From Cellulomonas sp. (GTDB lineage: Bacteria > Actinomycetota > Actinomycetes > Actinomycetales > Cellulomonadaceae): a stretch of 64,000 bases of DNA. The stretch covers positions 1-64,000 of the forward strand of contig NZ_JAGIBD010000017.1 of the NCBI RefSeq assembly GCF_017744555.1. The letters run 5' to 3'. The stretch's first letter is position 1. Every line of letters begins with the position of its first letter. A program made the position numbers and the translations under genes. The notes under the pieces were generated by a model. It did no database searches, had not been told where the DNA came from, and saw only the letters and a program-made list of their open reading frames with translations. Of this stretch, positions 24,856 to 33,481 are shown in pieces.

Positions 24856-25623
24856 GTGCACATCCACTCGCCTCGCTCCCGTGCCCTCGTCCCGCTGTTC
24901 GCGCTGGTCGCAGGGGGTGCGCTGCTCACCGGCTGCACTTCCGGCGGGGGTGACGACGCCACCGCCCCCACCGGCGCCGCCCCCACAATCGGACCGTCAC
25001 CCGACATGCGGCCGGCCGAGACGCTCGACTGCCTCCCCCAAGGGACCGCGACCGCCGCGACCGGGCCCGAGGACGACCCGACGCTCGTCGCCTGGACCGG
25101 CTCCGGCACCAAGGCCGTGGTGCTCGCGCCGCAGCGTGGGGGCGGCCCGTGCCAGTGGGCCGACCAGCTGACCCGGCTCGCGGGTGAGGGGTACCTCGTC
25201 GGCACGTTCAGCTGGTCCTCGGACGGGCCCCAGTCCCTCCGCGACGCGGTCCAGGTGCTCCGCACGATCGGCGGCCAGGACTTCGCTCTCGTCGGGGCAT
25301 CGAAGGGCGGAGCCGTCGTCGCCGCCGGCGCCGACGAGATCTCGCCCAAGACCGTCGTCGCGCTCAGCCCACCCTCGGAGATCGAAGGCGTGGACGCCCG
25401 CTCCGCATCCAGCACCTACGACGGGCCGCTGCTCGTCGTCGCGTCGGCCGACGACCAGGACGTCCATGCGGACGACTCGAAGCTCGTGGCACGGGCGGAC
25501 GACGCGTCCACGTTCCTGCTGCTCGACGGTGCGTCGCACGGCGTCGCGCTGTTCGGCGGGCCGCACAGGGACGAGGTCCTGCAGCGGATCGACGACGCCC
25601 TGTCGTCGGGCTTCGCCGGCTGA
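24856..25623 (+). CDS. Alpha/beta-hydrolase-like lipoprotein
   Basis: 255 aa. Lipoprotein signal with lipobox L-T-G-C and Cys27; a low-complexity spacer to about residue 55. The rest resembles a small alpha/beta hydrolase: nucleophile elbow G-A-S-K-G-G with Ser149, an aspartate-rich ASADDQDVHADD segment, and a C-terminal GASHGVALF that supplies the likely His. A surface esterase or peptidase-like role is inferred; no substrate can be named. The GTG start is supported by a leaderless promoter. It is convergent with the YhgE-like gene and shares a terminator with it. Confidence 0.8.
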   Translation: MHIHSPRSRALVPLFALVAGGALLTGCTSGGGDDATAPTGAAPTIGPSPDMRPAETLDCLPQGTATAATGPEDDPTLVAWTGSGTKAVVLAPQRGGGPCQWADQLTRLAGEGYLVGTFSWSSDGPQSLRDAVQVLRTIGGQDFALVGASKGGAVVAAGADEISPKTVVALSPPSEIEGVDARSASSTYDGPLLVVASADDQDVHADDSKLVARADDASTFLLLDGASHGVALFGGPHRDEVLQRIDDALSSGFAG

Positions 25624-25639
25624 CAGCACCCGCACACAG

Positions 25640-25684
25640 CACCGCGGGCGCCGCGACCGGGGGGAGGTCGCGACGCCCGCGGTG
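25640..25684. terminator. Bidirectional terminator hairpin
   Basis: A 19-bp stem with a single G-U pair (25640-25658 with 25666-25684) and a seven-base loop between two convergent stops. Confidence 0.85.
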
Positions 25685-25696
25685 GGCTTCGTGGGG

Positions 25697-28084
25697 TCAG
25701 ACGAGCCGGCGACGCACCACCGTCGCGATGCCCGCACCGATCGCGAACAGAGCGACCGCCGCGAGCCCGCGGCCCGTCGCGTTGACGCCCTCGCCGTCGA
25801 CCCCGGCGATCTCGATCGAGTACGCCGTCGCCCCGAGCGCACCGTCCGGAGCGCCGTACGCCATGCCCTCGGTCGACGCCCGCTCGGCGCCCGCCTTGAG
25901 GACCGCGTACTTCACGCCGTAGTCCGCCGCCGTCTCCTCGCCGCTGTCGACGAGCTGCGACGTGCCCTCGTCCGACAGGCGCTGCGCACCGTCGACCAGG
26001 CCGGGGGCGCCGTCGGCCGCCGTGGCCAGGCCGTCCGCGAGCTGCGTCGACCCGTCCGCGGCGTCCTTGAGTCCGGACGCGAGGTCGTGCGCACCTCGGT
26101 CAAGCCGCACGGCTCCGGCGCCGAGCTGGCCGAGCCCGCTCTTCAGAGCGTCACCACCGGCCGAGAGCTGGTCCACGCCGCCCTGCAGCGAGTGGATCCC
26201 GCCGCGCAGCGTGCCGTTCGCCTGGGTGTCCGAGTCGCCACCGACGCCGGACTGCACGCTCGTGACGACCTTCGTGACGAGCAGGCTCACGCCCGCGTCG
26301 ACGGCGTCGAGCCCCTCGAGGAGCCCGGCGGTGGGCTTGCCGTCGGCGTCCACCTTGGGGCAGAAGGACAGAGAGACCGTCAGGCCGCACTGCAGCTTGC
26401 CGAAGCCGGCGCCGGCCACGTTCGCGAGCCTGCCCTGCAGGTAGGCCAGTGCCTGCTGCATGGTCGGGTCCGCGGGCGCTGCGCCGCCGTAGAGGTACGC
26501 GAGGGCCTGCTCGATCGTCGGGTTCGTCGAGGTGGCGAGGTAGTACGCGGGGTCGTTCGGGTTCGCGATGGCGGCCGGGTCCGCGAGCGCGTTCCTCCCG
26601 GCCGTGAGCTGCGTACTGACGGCGTCGACGACGGCCGCCGACGCCGGCGACACGGTGGCCAGCGCCGGCATCGGCGGGCGGCCCTGCGGATAGCACCCGC
26701 CGGCGGCCGCCGGCCCGGCCCCGCTCAGCACGTCGCCGAGGACCGTGATCGCGCACGTGAGCTTCTGGTACGCGCCCGGCGCCGTCGGGTCGTTGGCGTA
26801 GACCGCGGCCGACAGGTCGGCGAGCGCTGCAGGCGCGTCGCCGGAGACCTGCTTCTGCAGCTGCTGCAGGCCCGCGAGCAGGGGGCCCGGGGCGGTTGCT
26901 GTGCCGATGCCTGCCCGCAGACGGGCGATGCCGTCGTGCAACGCCTGGGCCTCGGTGGGCAGCGTCCCGATCTGGCCGTACATCTTCTTCAGTCCGGCGT
27001 CGACCTGCGAGAGACCGCCGTCCACCAGGGTCAGCCCGGCGATGAGCTGCGGCGCCTTGGCGTTCGCCTCGGCGAGGCCGGAGGCGAGCTGGCGGCTGCC
27101 GTCGGCGAGCTTCGCGGCGCCCGGGGCAGCCTCGTCGTTCAGCCCGGACTCGAGCTGGTCAGCGCCGTCGCGGAGCTGCAGCAGCCCGGCGAGGAGCTCG
27201 GACGCCCCGTCGCGCAGGAGCAGCAGGTTCGAGTCGATCTGCACGGCGCCCGACGTCAGGTCGACGCCGCTGTTCGCGCCGGACTGGTAGCTCGCCGAGC
27301 CGGCCTTGTAGGACGGGAAGTCGAGCGGCGACACGGGCAGGGACGTGAGGGTCGCGGGCGGGATGACGCCCTTCGACACGTGCGCCGTGTAGCCGAACTC
27401 GGCGGTCGCGGACCCGATGGGCGGGAACAGCGTCATCTGGAACGTCATGAGCGTGCCGCCGTGCCCGTCGCCGGCCATCGCAGCCTCGTCGGACCGGACC
27501 TCGGTGAACGACGACGGCAGTGTCGTGGTGAGCGACCCGATCATCGGCACGACCGTCTCGGCGCTGGCCTTCGCCTTGCCGCCGGTGCCGTCGTCGTACT
27601 CGACGGCCTGCTGCTTGCCGGTGACGTTCTTCACCGTGTACCTGACCGTGAGCGTGCCGGTCTTGCCGACGACGGCGCCGGGCTCGACGGGCTTGCCGTC
27701 GAACAGGTAGCTCACGGCGACCTGCAGCGGGAGCTCCTGGTCGTAGTCGCTCACGGAGCGCAGGCGCTTCTCGCCGTCGACGTCGACCGACGTGACGACC
27801 GCGCCGTCCCGCACCTGGTAGCCGCCGAACCCGTCGAGATTCCGCAGGCCGTGCGTCGAGACCGGGTTGGTGATCGTCGCGGTGCCGTGGCCGGACAGGT
27901 CGAGCTGCTCGTAGACGCGGGCCTTGAGCAGGGCACCGTTCGCGTTGAGGCGCGCCTGGACGGTCTCGGTGTTGGTGACGGTCACGTCACCGGAGTCCGC
28001 GGCGCTCGCGGCGCCGCCCGTCGTGCCGACGAGCAGCGGGACCAGGGCGAGGGCGCACAGGCTGGTGGCGGTGGAACGGCGCAC
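25697..28084 (-). CDS. YhgE/Pip-like exported protein with repeated helical region
   Basis: 795 aa. A signal peptide of about 28 residues ends at A-S-A-A; the next about 300 residues are beta-rich; then come repeated helical blocks of the type L-x-x-G-x-x-x-L (for example LADGSRQLASGLAEANAK and LGAGAVRLDRGAHDLASGL), as in the YhgE/Pip family, whose helices build long extracellular structures. A single C-terminal helix (near 775-790) with R-R-R behind it anchors the protein. Members have been linked to phage receptor function, secretion systems or export; the role here is unknown. GTG start one base after the stop of the upstream gene, so co-transcribed. Confidence 0.8.
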   Translation of the reverse strand: MRRSTATSLCALALVPLLVGTTGGAASAADSGDVTVTNTETVQARLNANGALLKARVYEQLDLSGHGTATITNPVSTHGLRNLDGFGGYQVRDGAVVTSVDVDGEKRLRSVSDYDQELPLQVAVSYLFDGKPVEPGAVVGKTGTLTVRYTVKNVTGKQQAVEYDDGTGGKAKASAETVVPMIGSLTTTLPSSFTEVRSDEAAMAGDGHGGTLMTFQMTLFPPIGSATAEFGYTAHVSKGVIPPATLTSLPVSPLDFPSYKAGSASYQSGANSGVDLTSGAVQIDSNLLLLRDGASELLAGLLQLRDGADQLESGLNDEAAPGAAKLADGSRQLASGLAEANAKAPQLIAGLTLVDGGLSQVDAGLKKMYGQIGTLPTEAQALHDGIARLRAGIGTATAPGPLLAGLQQLQKQVSGDAPAALADLSAAVYANDPTAPGAYQKLTCAITVLGDVLSGAGPAAAGGCYPQGRPPMPALATVSPASAAVVDAVSTQLTAGRNALADPAAIANPNDPAYYLATSTNPTIEQALAYLYGGAAPADPTMQQALAYLQGRLANVAGAGFGKLQCGLTVSLSFCPKVDADGKPTAGLLEGLDAVDAGVSLLVTKVVTSVQSGVGGDSDTQANGTLRGGIHSLQGGVDQLSAGGDALKSGLGQLGAGAVRLDRGAHDLASGLKDAADGSTQLADGLATAADGAPGLVDGAQRLSDEGTSQLVDSGEETAADYGVKYAVLKAGAERASTEGMAYGAPDGALGATAYSIEIAGVDGEGVNATGRGLAAVALFAIGAGIATVVRRRLV

Positions 28085-28085
28085 G

Positions 28086-28679
28086 TCAGGCCTCCGTGGC
28101 GGGCTGGTACGGACGGGGGTCGGCGGGGACGAACGTGTCGTCGAACGACGTGTCCTCGGCGGCGGCCAGCTCGCGTTCGCGCTCGCGGTCGGCCTCGACC
28201 TGCGGGCCGAGCAGCGACGTGGCGACGAAGCCGGCGCCCGCGGCGAGCAGCACGGACGTCGCGGTGCTCCACGACGAGCTGACGAACGCCGTCGGGTCTG
28301 CCGCGTACGTGAGCTCGTACGCGCCGGACATCGCGGCGGCGCCGAGCAGGGTCGCCCACAGCGGGAGGCGGCCGCGCGTGCCGGCGGCGACGGCGAGGCA
28401 CACCAGCAGCACGAGCAGCACGGCGACCGCGCGGCCGCCGCTGGTGTCGGGCAGCACGGCGGCGCGGACGGCGTACCCGACCCAGGCCGCGACGAAGCCC
28501 ACGCCGAACGCGCCGGCACGCTGCACGGGGGATCGGTCCGGGACGAGCCCGAGGGCGCCGCCGAGGGCCGCGCCGAGCAGGGCGACTCCCTGCACGTCGA
28601 GGCCGAACGCGTCGGAGAGCAGGACGATCGCCGTCGTCAGGACCGCGAGGAAGACCCCCGCGAGGATGTGTCGCCTCAT
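28086..28679 (-). CDS. Membrane protein, unknown function
   Basis: 197 aa with five or six predicted helices followed by a charged C-terminal tail (EADRERERELAAAED) that is probably cytoplasmic. No family recognised. It is the first gene of a two-gene operon with the YhgE-like protein and may assist its insertion or stability; this is inferred from adjacency only. ATG 28679 is preceded by GAGGTGG, a good ribosome site. Confidence 0.75.
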   Translation of the reverse strand: MRRHILAGVFLAVLTTAIVLLSDAFGLDVQGVALLGAALGGALGLVPDRSPVQRAGAFGVGFVAAWVGYAVRAAVLPDTSGGRAVAVLLVLLVCLAVAAGTRGRLPLWATLLGAAAMSGAYELTYAADPTAFVSSSWSTATSVLLAAGAGFVATSLLGPQVEADRERERELAAAEDTSFDDTFVPADPRPYQPATEA

Positions 28680-28824
28680 GACCACCTCGATGTGGTGAAC
28701 CGCTGGATGGACGTCCACCCCGGTCCGGCGCGCGCCCGCCGTCGCCGTTGACGGGTGCGCGTGCCGGCGTACCGGGGTGGAACCGAGCCGATGTCTACCA
28801 GCGCGGGCGACACGTGAGCCACGC

Positions 28825-28872
28825 GGTACTAGGTAATTGGTCCCGCGTCCTAGGTACTTCGGGCCGAGTACC
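28825..28872. promoter_or_regulatory. Repeated operator-like motifs upstream of the YhgE operon
   Basis: CTAGGTA occurs at 28829-28835 and again at 28850-28856, a period of 21 bases or two helical turns. GGTACT (28853-28858) and AGTACC (28867-28872) form an inverted repeat with an eight-base gap. The region lies 150-190 bases upstream of the first gene, as expected for a TetR-like or MarR-like operator. No such regulator gene is adjacent. Confidence 0.5.
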
Positions 28873-28890
28873 AGATAACCGTTACAGGTC

Positions 28891-28906
28891 TGTGACCTGG
28901 GTCACG
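28891..28906. promoter_or_regulatory. CRP/GlxR-like palindrome
   Basis: TGTGACCTGGGTCACG fits the TGTGA-N6-TCACA consensus with one mismatch; the core GTGACC-TG-GGTCAC (28892-28905) is a perfect palindrome. Candidate cAMP-receptor-type site upstream of the YhgE operon. Confidence 0.55.
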
Positions 28907-28937
28907 AAACCGGCCGAAACGGGAGCGGCCCGGCGCG

Positions 28938-29513
28938 TCAGAGGTAGCGCAGCGGGTCGAACTCCTCGAGCGGGATGATCCGCAGGCGCGGCAGCTGCAC
29001 GTTGAACGCCGCGACGTCGGACTCCAGGTCGAACGTCGCCAACCCGCGTGCCGTCAGCCCGGCCAGCGCGGTGCTCGTGAACTCCCGGAAGGCGAGCAGC
29101 CCCACGCGCCGGTCGGGGTCGTCGACGAGCAACTCGACCTCGGGTGCGAAGTCACCGTCGTGGCTCGCCAGCAGCACGTCACCGTCACGCTGCGCGATCG
29201 CCGCGAGGGTGCGCTTGATGCCGATGTCGACGACCTTCTCGTACGACTCGCCCGACAGCGGGATCGGCTGGAACCCGATCGCGAGCAGCGCCTGCACGAA
29301 CGACATCGGCAGGTTGCCGTTCGACGCGTTGAGGAAGAACAGGCCCTTCACCGGCTGGTCCCACGTCTGCTGCGCGAACGACAGCACGCGCTCCCAGCGC
29401 GGACGCTGCTCGGGCGTCGGGCGTCCGCCCAGGATCGACGAGCCGAGCGTCGCGTCGATGTTCTCGCCGTCGACGAGGAGGTACGTGGTCCTGCCGGCGG
29501 TGTCCTGGCTCAT
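28938..29513 (-). CDS. NYN-domain (LabA-like) protein
   Basis: 191 aa, NYN/PIN-like nuclease fold. Acidic residues sit in YLLVDGENID (near residues 11-20), in ERVVDIGIKRTL and in LLASHDGDFAPEVELL, the usual metal-binding aspartates of the LabA/NYN group. A role in RNA cleavage or regulation is inferred from the fold. TACGCT stands six bases before the ATG on the minus strand (29520-29525), supporting a leaderless start here rather than at codons further upstream. Confidence 0.88.
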   Translation of the reverse strand: MSQDTAGRTTYLLVDGENIDATLGSSILGGRPTPEQRPRWERVLSFAQQTWDQPVKGLFFLNASNGNLPMSFVQALLAIGFQPIPLSGESYEKVVDIGIKRTLAAIAQRDGDVLLASHDGDFAPEVELLVDDPDRRVGLLAFREFTSTALAGLTARGLATFDLESDVAAFNVQLPRLRIIPLEEFDPLRYL

Positions 29514-29562
29514 CGGGCCAGCGTATCGGCGCGGTGCGCCCGTGCCGTCGGGGGACGACGAC

Positions 29563-29600
29563 GGCCCGGTGCCCGCAGGAGGTCCTGCGGGCACCGGGCC
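29563..29600 (-). terminator. Terminator of the xylanase gene
   Basis: A perfect inverted repeat of 18 bases (29563-29580 with 29583-29600) starting 37 bases after the xylanase stop. The centre is too tight for full pairing, so the real loop is about six to eight bases. Confidence 0.8.
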
Positions 29601-29636
29601 GCCCGAGACGCACGCCCGCTCAGCGGGCGAGCGACG

Positions 29637-31112
29637 TCACGAGCAGGTCGTGCCGTTCAGCGTGAACGACGACGGAGCCGTGTTCGTGCCCGTGTGCGAG
29701 CCGTTGAAGCCGATCTGCGTGCTGCCACCGGGCGGCAGCGAGCCGTTCCACGACTCGTTCGTGAGCGTCACGGCCGAGCCGGACTGGCTCGCCTTGGACG
29801 ACCACGCCTGCGTGATCGCCTGGCCCGACGGGAAGGAGAACTTCAGCGTCCAGCCGTTGATCGCGGCCGACGAGGTGTTCTTGATCGTCACGTTCGCGGT
29901 GAAGCCGGTGTTCCACTGGTTGACGCTGTACGTGACCTGGCAGCCGGCCGGGCCCTGGGTCTGCGTGGGCGTCGGGGTCGGCGTGGTGGGGGTCGGCGTC
30001 GGGGTGGTGGGCGTGGGGGTCGGCGTCGTCGGGGTGGGCGTCGGGGTCACGCCGCTGAAGGCCGACACGATGCCGTCGTACGCCGGCTTCTTCGCGTAGT
30101 TGTCGTCCCAGACGAGCGCGGCGCCCTGGCCGGAGAACGTGCCGGGGACCCACGAGTACTTGTCGGTGATGCCCCAGATGGTCACGCCCTGGCAGCGGGT
30201 CACGCCGAGGCACGCCTGGAACACCTTCTTGTAGTCCGCGGCCTGCTGCGCGAGCTTGCTGGAGTCGGAGGGCGTGTTCATGCGGATGTCGAGCTCGGTG
30301 ATCCGGACGTCGACACCGAGGTCGGCGAACCGCTGCAGGTTCTGCTGGAAGTCGCCGGGCACCTGGCCGACGATCAGGTGGGACTGGAAGCCGACGCAGT
30401 CGATCGGGACGCCGCGCGACTTGAAGTCCTTGACCAGGTTGTAGATCGCGGTGCTCTTCGAGTTGATGTTCTCGATGCTGTAGTCGTTGATGCACAGCTT
30501 CGCGGTGGGGTCGGCGGCGCGCGCCGTCTTGAACGCCGTCTCGATGTAGCCGTCACCCAGCCGCTGCTGGAACACCGACTGGCGCCGGGAGCCGTTGTCC
30601 TCGAACGCCTCGTTGACGACGTCCCACGAGAAGACCTTGCCCTGGAAGTGCGTCGCGACGTTGGTGATGTGGTTCTTCATCGCCGACTCGAGGGCGGACC
30701 CCGACAGGTTCGAGACCCAGCCCGGGAGCTGCTGGTGCCACACGAACGTGTGCCCGTAGAGCTTCTTGCCGCTCTGTGCCGCGTACTGGGCCACCTGGTC
30801 GCCCGAGCTGTAGTTGAAGGAGTTCTGCGACGGCTCCGTCGAGTCCCACTTCATCGCGTTCTCGGGGACGACCAGGGAGAACTCGCTGTCCGCGATGGAC
30901 TTGTACGCGGACTCCGAGAGCCGGTTCGGGTCGAGCGCGAACCCGATGTCCTTGCCGGCGGCGGTGCCGTAGTCCTTCAGGGTGCTCGCAGCCTGCGCGG
31001 GGACGACGAGCGCGGTGCCGACCACCAGGGTCGCGGCGGCGGCGGCGATCGTCGTGCGCAGTGCGCTCCGCGTCCCGGCCTTGCGGCGGGCGAGCGGTTG
31101 TGTCGGGGCCAT
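29637..31112 (-). CDS. xyn10A: Secreted endo-1,4-beta-xylanase GH10 with CBM2
   Basis: 491 aa, secreted. Signal peptide of about 41 residues ends at A-Q-A, giving a mature start [20 protein letters not shown] that closely parallels Cex/Xyn10A of Cellulomonas fimi. GH10 catalytic domain to about residue 353: acid/base Glu168 in WDVVNE and nucleophile Glu273 in ITELDIR. A Pro-Thr linker (about 356-385) leads to a family 2 cellulose-binding module (about 390-491) framed by Cys391 and Cys490 with the surface tryptophans seen in NQW, GWTLKF and ESWNG. It cleaves xylan and can act on aryl cellobiosides. A strong ribosome site GAGGAGG precedes the ATG. Confidence 0.96.
   Translation of the reverse strand: MAPTQPLARRKAGTRSALRTTIAAAAATLVVGTALVVPAQAASTLKDYGTAAGKDIGFALDPNRLSESAYKSIADSEFSLVVPENAMKWDSTEPSQNSFNYSSGDQVAQYAAQSGKKLYGHTFVWHQQLPGWVSNLSGSALESAMKNHITNVATHFQGKVFSWDVVNEAFEDNGSRRQSVFQQRLGDGYIETAFKTARAADPTAKLCINDYSIENINSKSTAIYNLVKDFKSRGVPIDCVGFQSHLIVGQVPGDFQQNLQRFADLGVDVRITELDIRMNTPSDSSKLAQQAADYKKVFQACLGVTRCQGVTIWGITDKYSWVPGTFSGQGAALVWDDNYAKKPAYDGIVSAFSGVTPTPTPTTPTPTPTTPTPTPTTPTPTPTQTQGPAGCQVTYSVNQWNTGFTANVTIKNTSSAAINGWTLKFSFPSGQAITQAWSSKASQSGSAVTLTNESWNGSLPPGGSTQIGFNGSHTGTNTAPSSFTLNGTTCS
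29958..30047 (-). repeat. Pro-Thr linker tandem repeat inside the xylanase gene
   Basis: About 90 bases of degenerate repeats that encode (Pro-Thr)n with T-T breaks every nine residues. They are coding and separate the catalytic domain from the CBM2. Such linkers vary in length between strains. Confidence 0.85.
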
Positions 31113-31181
31113 GGTTTTCCTCCTCGTCGAGCCAGTGCCGAACGAAGAGTGGTCATCGGCGCCAGACGCGCGCGAGGTGCT

Positions 31182-31215
31182 GAAACATTTCGGGCGCTTG
31201 CCCTCGGAACTTTCG
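31182..31215. promoter_or_regulatory. Xylanase-type GAAAC/TTTC regulatory repeats
   Basis: Two imperfect inverted motifs lie 70-100 bases upstream of the xylanase start and inside the MarR divergent region: GAAACATTTC (31182-31191) and CGGAACTTTCGA (31205-31216), about 24 bases apart. GAAAnTTTC-like sequences are known upstream of actinomycete xylanase genes. They could bind the divergently encoded MarR protein or a distant LacI-type regulator. Confidence 0.45.
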
Positions 31216-31301
31216 ATAGTGAAGCGGTCGGGAAGGATGGGGCGGGCGGAGGTGTTGTTGCGAACGCATGGACCTGACGGACGCACCTCACAGGAGAGCA
31301 G

Positions 31302-31775
31302 ATGACGCAGGGGCGCAAGCTTCCCGGGACGCGCGAGGCCGCGGAGGCCTGGGAGTCGCTCTTCCGTGCGCAGGTGGCGCTGATGCGGCGCTTCCAGCGC
31401 GACGACGTGTGGGAGCCGCTGTCCATCCGCGAGTACGACGTGCTGTTCACGCTGTCGCGCTGCCCCGGCAGGTCCGCCCGGCTCAAGGAGCTCGGCGAGG
31501 GGTCGCTCCTCACCCAGCCCAGCCTGTCGCGGCTCGTCGAACGCCTCGAGGCCGACGGGCTCGTCACCCGCGGTCCCGTGCCGGACGACGGCCGCGGCGT
31601 CGCCGTGACCCTGACCGACGAGGGGTCGCGCGTGCAGCGGGAGATCGGCCGACGGCACGTCCGCTCGATCCGTAGGCTCGTCGGCGGGGCGCTCGACACC
31701 GACGAGCTCGCGACGCTGCGGGCCCTCACCGACAAGCTCCGCGCAGCCCAGGCCGGCATCCCCGACCCGTCCTGA
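31302..31775 (+). CDS. MarR-family transcriptional regulator
   Basis: 157 aa winged-helix regulator. The DNA-binding part spans about residues 40-105, with [20 protein letters not shown] as helix-turn-helix and the wing [19 protein letters not shown]; flanking helices make the dimer interface. AGGAGAG precedes the ATG. The gene is divergent from the xylanase gene with 189 bases between them, so it may control its neighbour, itself, or the flavodoxin-like gene downstream. Ligand unknown; a small phenolic compound from lignocellulose would be typical of the family. Confidence 0.88.
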   Translation: MTQGRKLPGTREAAEAWESLFRAQVALMRRFQRDDVWEPLSIREYDVLFTLSRCPGRSARLKELGEGSLLTQPSLSRLVERLEADGLVTRGPVPDDGRGVAVTLTDEGSRVQREIGRRHVRSIRRLVGGALDTDELATLRALTDKLRAAQAGIPDPS

Positions 31776-31788
31776 TGCACGTCAGGAC
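31769..31788 (+). terminator. Weak hairpin at the end of the marR gene
   Basis: GTCCTGA and TCAGGAC form a seven-base stem that includes the marR stop codon, with a six-base loop. It may attenuate rather than stop transcription. Confidence 0.35.
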
Positions 31789-31872
31789 CTCCGGCCCATC
31801 CGTTCGTCCGGTCTGTCCTTGACGATGGATGAGTTGCCGGCGACGGTCCGGCACAGAGGGGAGCGAGGTCAC

Positions 31873-32370
31873 ATGCGCGTGCTCGTCACGATCGCATCTC
31901 GGCACGGGGGCACCTGGGGCATCGGCGAGACGGTCGCGGAGGTCCTGCGGCAGCGCGGTCACGAGGTGACGATGCGCGAGCCCGAGGACGTGGCCACCCT
32001 CGACGGAGTCGACGCCGTGGTGCTGGGCTCCGCCGTCTACACCGCGCACTGGCTGCCCGCGGCCCGTGAGCTCGCCGACCGCCTGGCCGACGACCTCGCC
32101 CAGCGTCCCGTCTGGCTGCTGTCGTCCGGGCTCGCGACGCAGCCCGCCGCCGCGGCGAACTCGCCCCACGAGATCCGCGAGCTCGTCGAGCGCATCGGCG
32201 CCCGAGGGCACCGCAGCTTCCGCGGCCGGCTCGACCGCAGCGTCCTCACGTTCGCCGAGCGCGCCGTCATCGCCGGTGCCCGTGCGCGCGACGGGGACCA
32301 CCGTGACATGGAGGCCGTCGCCGCGTGGGCCGAGGAGGTCGCGGACACGCTGACGCCCGCGCACGCCTGA
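31873..32370 (+). CDS. Flavodoxin-domain protein (HemG-like)
   Basis: 165 aa, single flavodoxin fold. The start MRVLVTIASRHGGTWGIGET matches the FMN-phosphate loop of menaquinone-dependent protoporphyrinogen oxidase (HemG) relatives; AVVLGSAVYTAHWLPAA is the second FMN-contact region. No membrane segment. Actinobacterial flavodoxin-domain proteins of this type are usually of unknown function and often found in stress or latency-related loci. ATG 31873 is chosen for its GAGG ribosome site; the upstream extension is not flavodoxin-like. Confidence 0.85.
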   Translation: MRVLVTIASRHGGTWGIGETVAEVLRQRGHEVTMREPEDVATLDGVDAVVLGSAVYTAHWLPAARELADRLADDLAQRPVWLLSSGLATQPAAAANSPHEIRELVERIGARGHRSFRGRLDRSVLTFAERAVIAGARARDGDHRDMEAVAAWAEEVADTLTPAHA

Positions 32371-32388
32371 CGCACGCCGTACGCGTCG

Positions 32389-33282
32389 TCAGCCGACGCG
32401 CGGGCCCACGTGCCGCAGCGCGCGCAGCTCGGCCGCCACGGCCGCCGTCGCGGGCCGCCTGGTCGGCTCCTGCGCGGTCATCGCCGTGAGCAGCCGGCCC
32501 CACTCGGGCCCGAGCTCGGCCGGGATCTCCGCGGGGTGCAGCAGGCGCGCGAGCGAGCTCGTGAGCGCGTCGCCCGGGTACGCGCGCTCGCCCGTCAGGC
32601 ACTCGAGGAGCACGAGACCGAGCGAGTACACGTCGCTCGACGGCCCCGCCTCGCGGCCCAGCGCCTGCTCGGGGCTCTGGTAGCCCGCCGTGCCGGTCGT
32701 CGTGCCGGTGACCGGTCGACCAGGAGTTGTCGCGCCCGCGGTCGTGGCGGACGCGATCCCGAAGTCGGCGAGCACCACCGGGAGCCACGGCGCGTCGCCG
32801 CGGCCGGTCGGCGCCGCCGTCGACGAGACGAGGACGTTCGACGGCTTCACGTCCCGGTGGGTCACCCCGGCGGCGTGCGCGTGGCCGAGCGCCGTCGCGA
32901 GCTGCCGGCCGACGTCCGCCGTGAGCGCCGGCTCGAGCGGGCCCGCCGCGATCGTGTCCCGCAGCGTCCGCCCCTCGACGAGCTCCATGACGAGGAACGC
33001 GACCGGTCCCACGCCGTCCAGCACGTCGGCGCCGACGTCCAGCAGCGCGACGAGGTTCGGGTGCGCCAGACCCGACAGGACGCGGGCCTCGTGCGCGTAG
33101 CGGCGGATCTCGTCTGGCGACGCGGTGCCGAGCGTGAAGACCTTGACGGCCACGCGCCGGTCCAGCCGGGTGTCGACGGCGACGAGCACGTCGCCCGAGC
33201 CGCCCCGGCCGAGCGGTCCGACGAGCCGGTACCGGCGGCCGAGCACGGCTCCGCCCGTCGACGGGTCGTCGGTCAGCGACAC
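32389..33282 (-). CDS. Serine/threonine protein kinase
   Basis: 297 aa, cytosolic kinase domain only, without membrane anchor or PASTA repeats. P-loop GRGGSGDV near residue 26, invariant Lys47 in VAVKVF, catalytic HRDVKPSN (142-149), DFG at 173-175, and the APE-equivalent SPEQALG near 203. All catalytic residues are present, so it should be active. It starts at GTG 33282, 200 bases from the LacI-type gene on the other strand. Target unknown. Confidence 0.92.
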   Translation of the reverse strand: MSLTDDPSTGGAVLGRRYRLVGPLGRGGSGDVLVAVDTRLDRRVAVKVFTLGTASPDEIRRYAHEARVLSGLAHPNLVALLDVGADVLDGVGPVAFLVMELVEGRTLRDTIAAGPLEPALTADVGRQLATALGHAHAAGVTHRDVKPSNVLVSSTAAPTGRGDAPWLPVVLADFGIASATTAGATTPGRPVTGTTTGTAGYQSPEQALGREAGPSSDVYSLGLVLLECLTGERAYPGDALTSSLARLLHPAEIPAELGPEWGRLLTAMTAQEPTRRPATAAVAAELRALRHVGPRVG

Positions 33283-33426
33283 GGTGTCCTCGGGTGGTCG
33301 GTGCGTTCCTGGGCGCAGGCGGAGCCGGTCGGTCCGCCTGGGGACGACGGTAGGAGCGCGCCGTCCTGGCCGCATGTCCAGCGGACCTGGCGTCGCCCGT
33401 CCAGGTGAGCCGGCGACGCGTGGTCG

Positions 33427-33458
33427 GCCGCTTGCAAGCGAATGCAAGCGGCTTGCAA
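33427..33458. promoter_or_regulatory. Nested operator for the LacI-type regulator
   Basis: GCCGCTTGCA (33427-33436) and TGCAAGCGGC (33443-33452) are exact complements; the second half also pairs with GCTTGCA (33451-33457) around one base. Three CTTGCAAG-like half-sites therefore overlap. The array spans the expected -35 area of the regulator's own promoter, so autorepression is likely. Confidence 0.7.
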
Positions 33459-33468
33459 CGCTGGGCCG

Positions 33469-33474
33469 TAGACT
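33469..33474 (+). promoter_or_regulatory. -10 element of the lacI-type gene, leaderless
   Basis: TAGACT lies seven bases before ATG 33482. It adjoins the operator array at 33427-33458. Confidence 0.6.
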
Positions 33475-33481
33475 TCGCTGC

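Noticed and set aside
29958-30047. Short regular repeats that look like a CRISPR array or minisatellite
   Set aside because: They encode the Pro-Thr linker of the xylanase in frame; there are no spacers of unique sequence.
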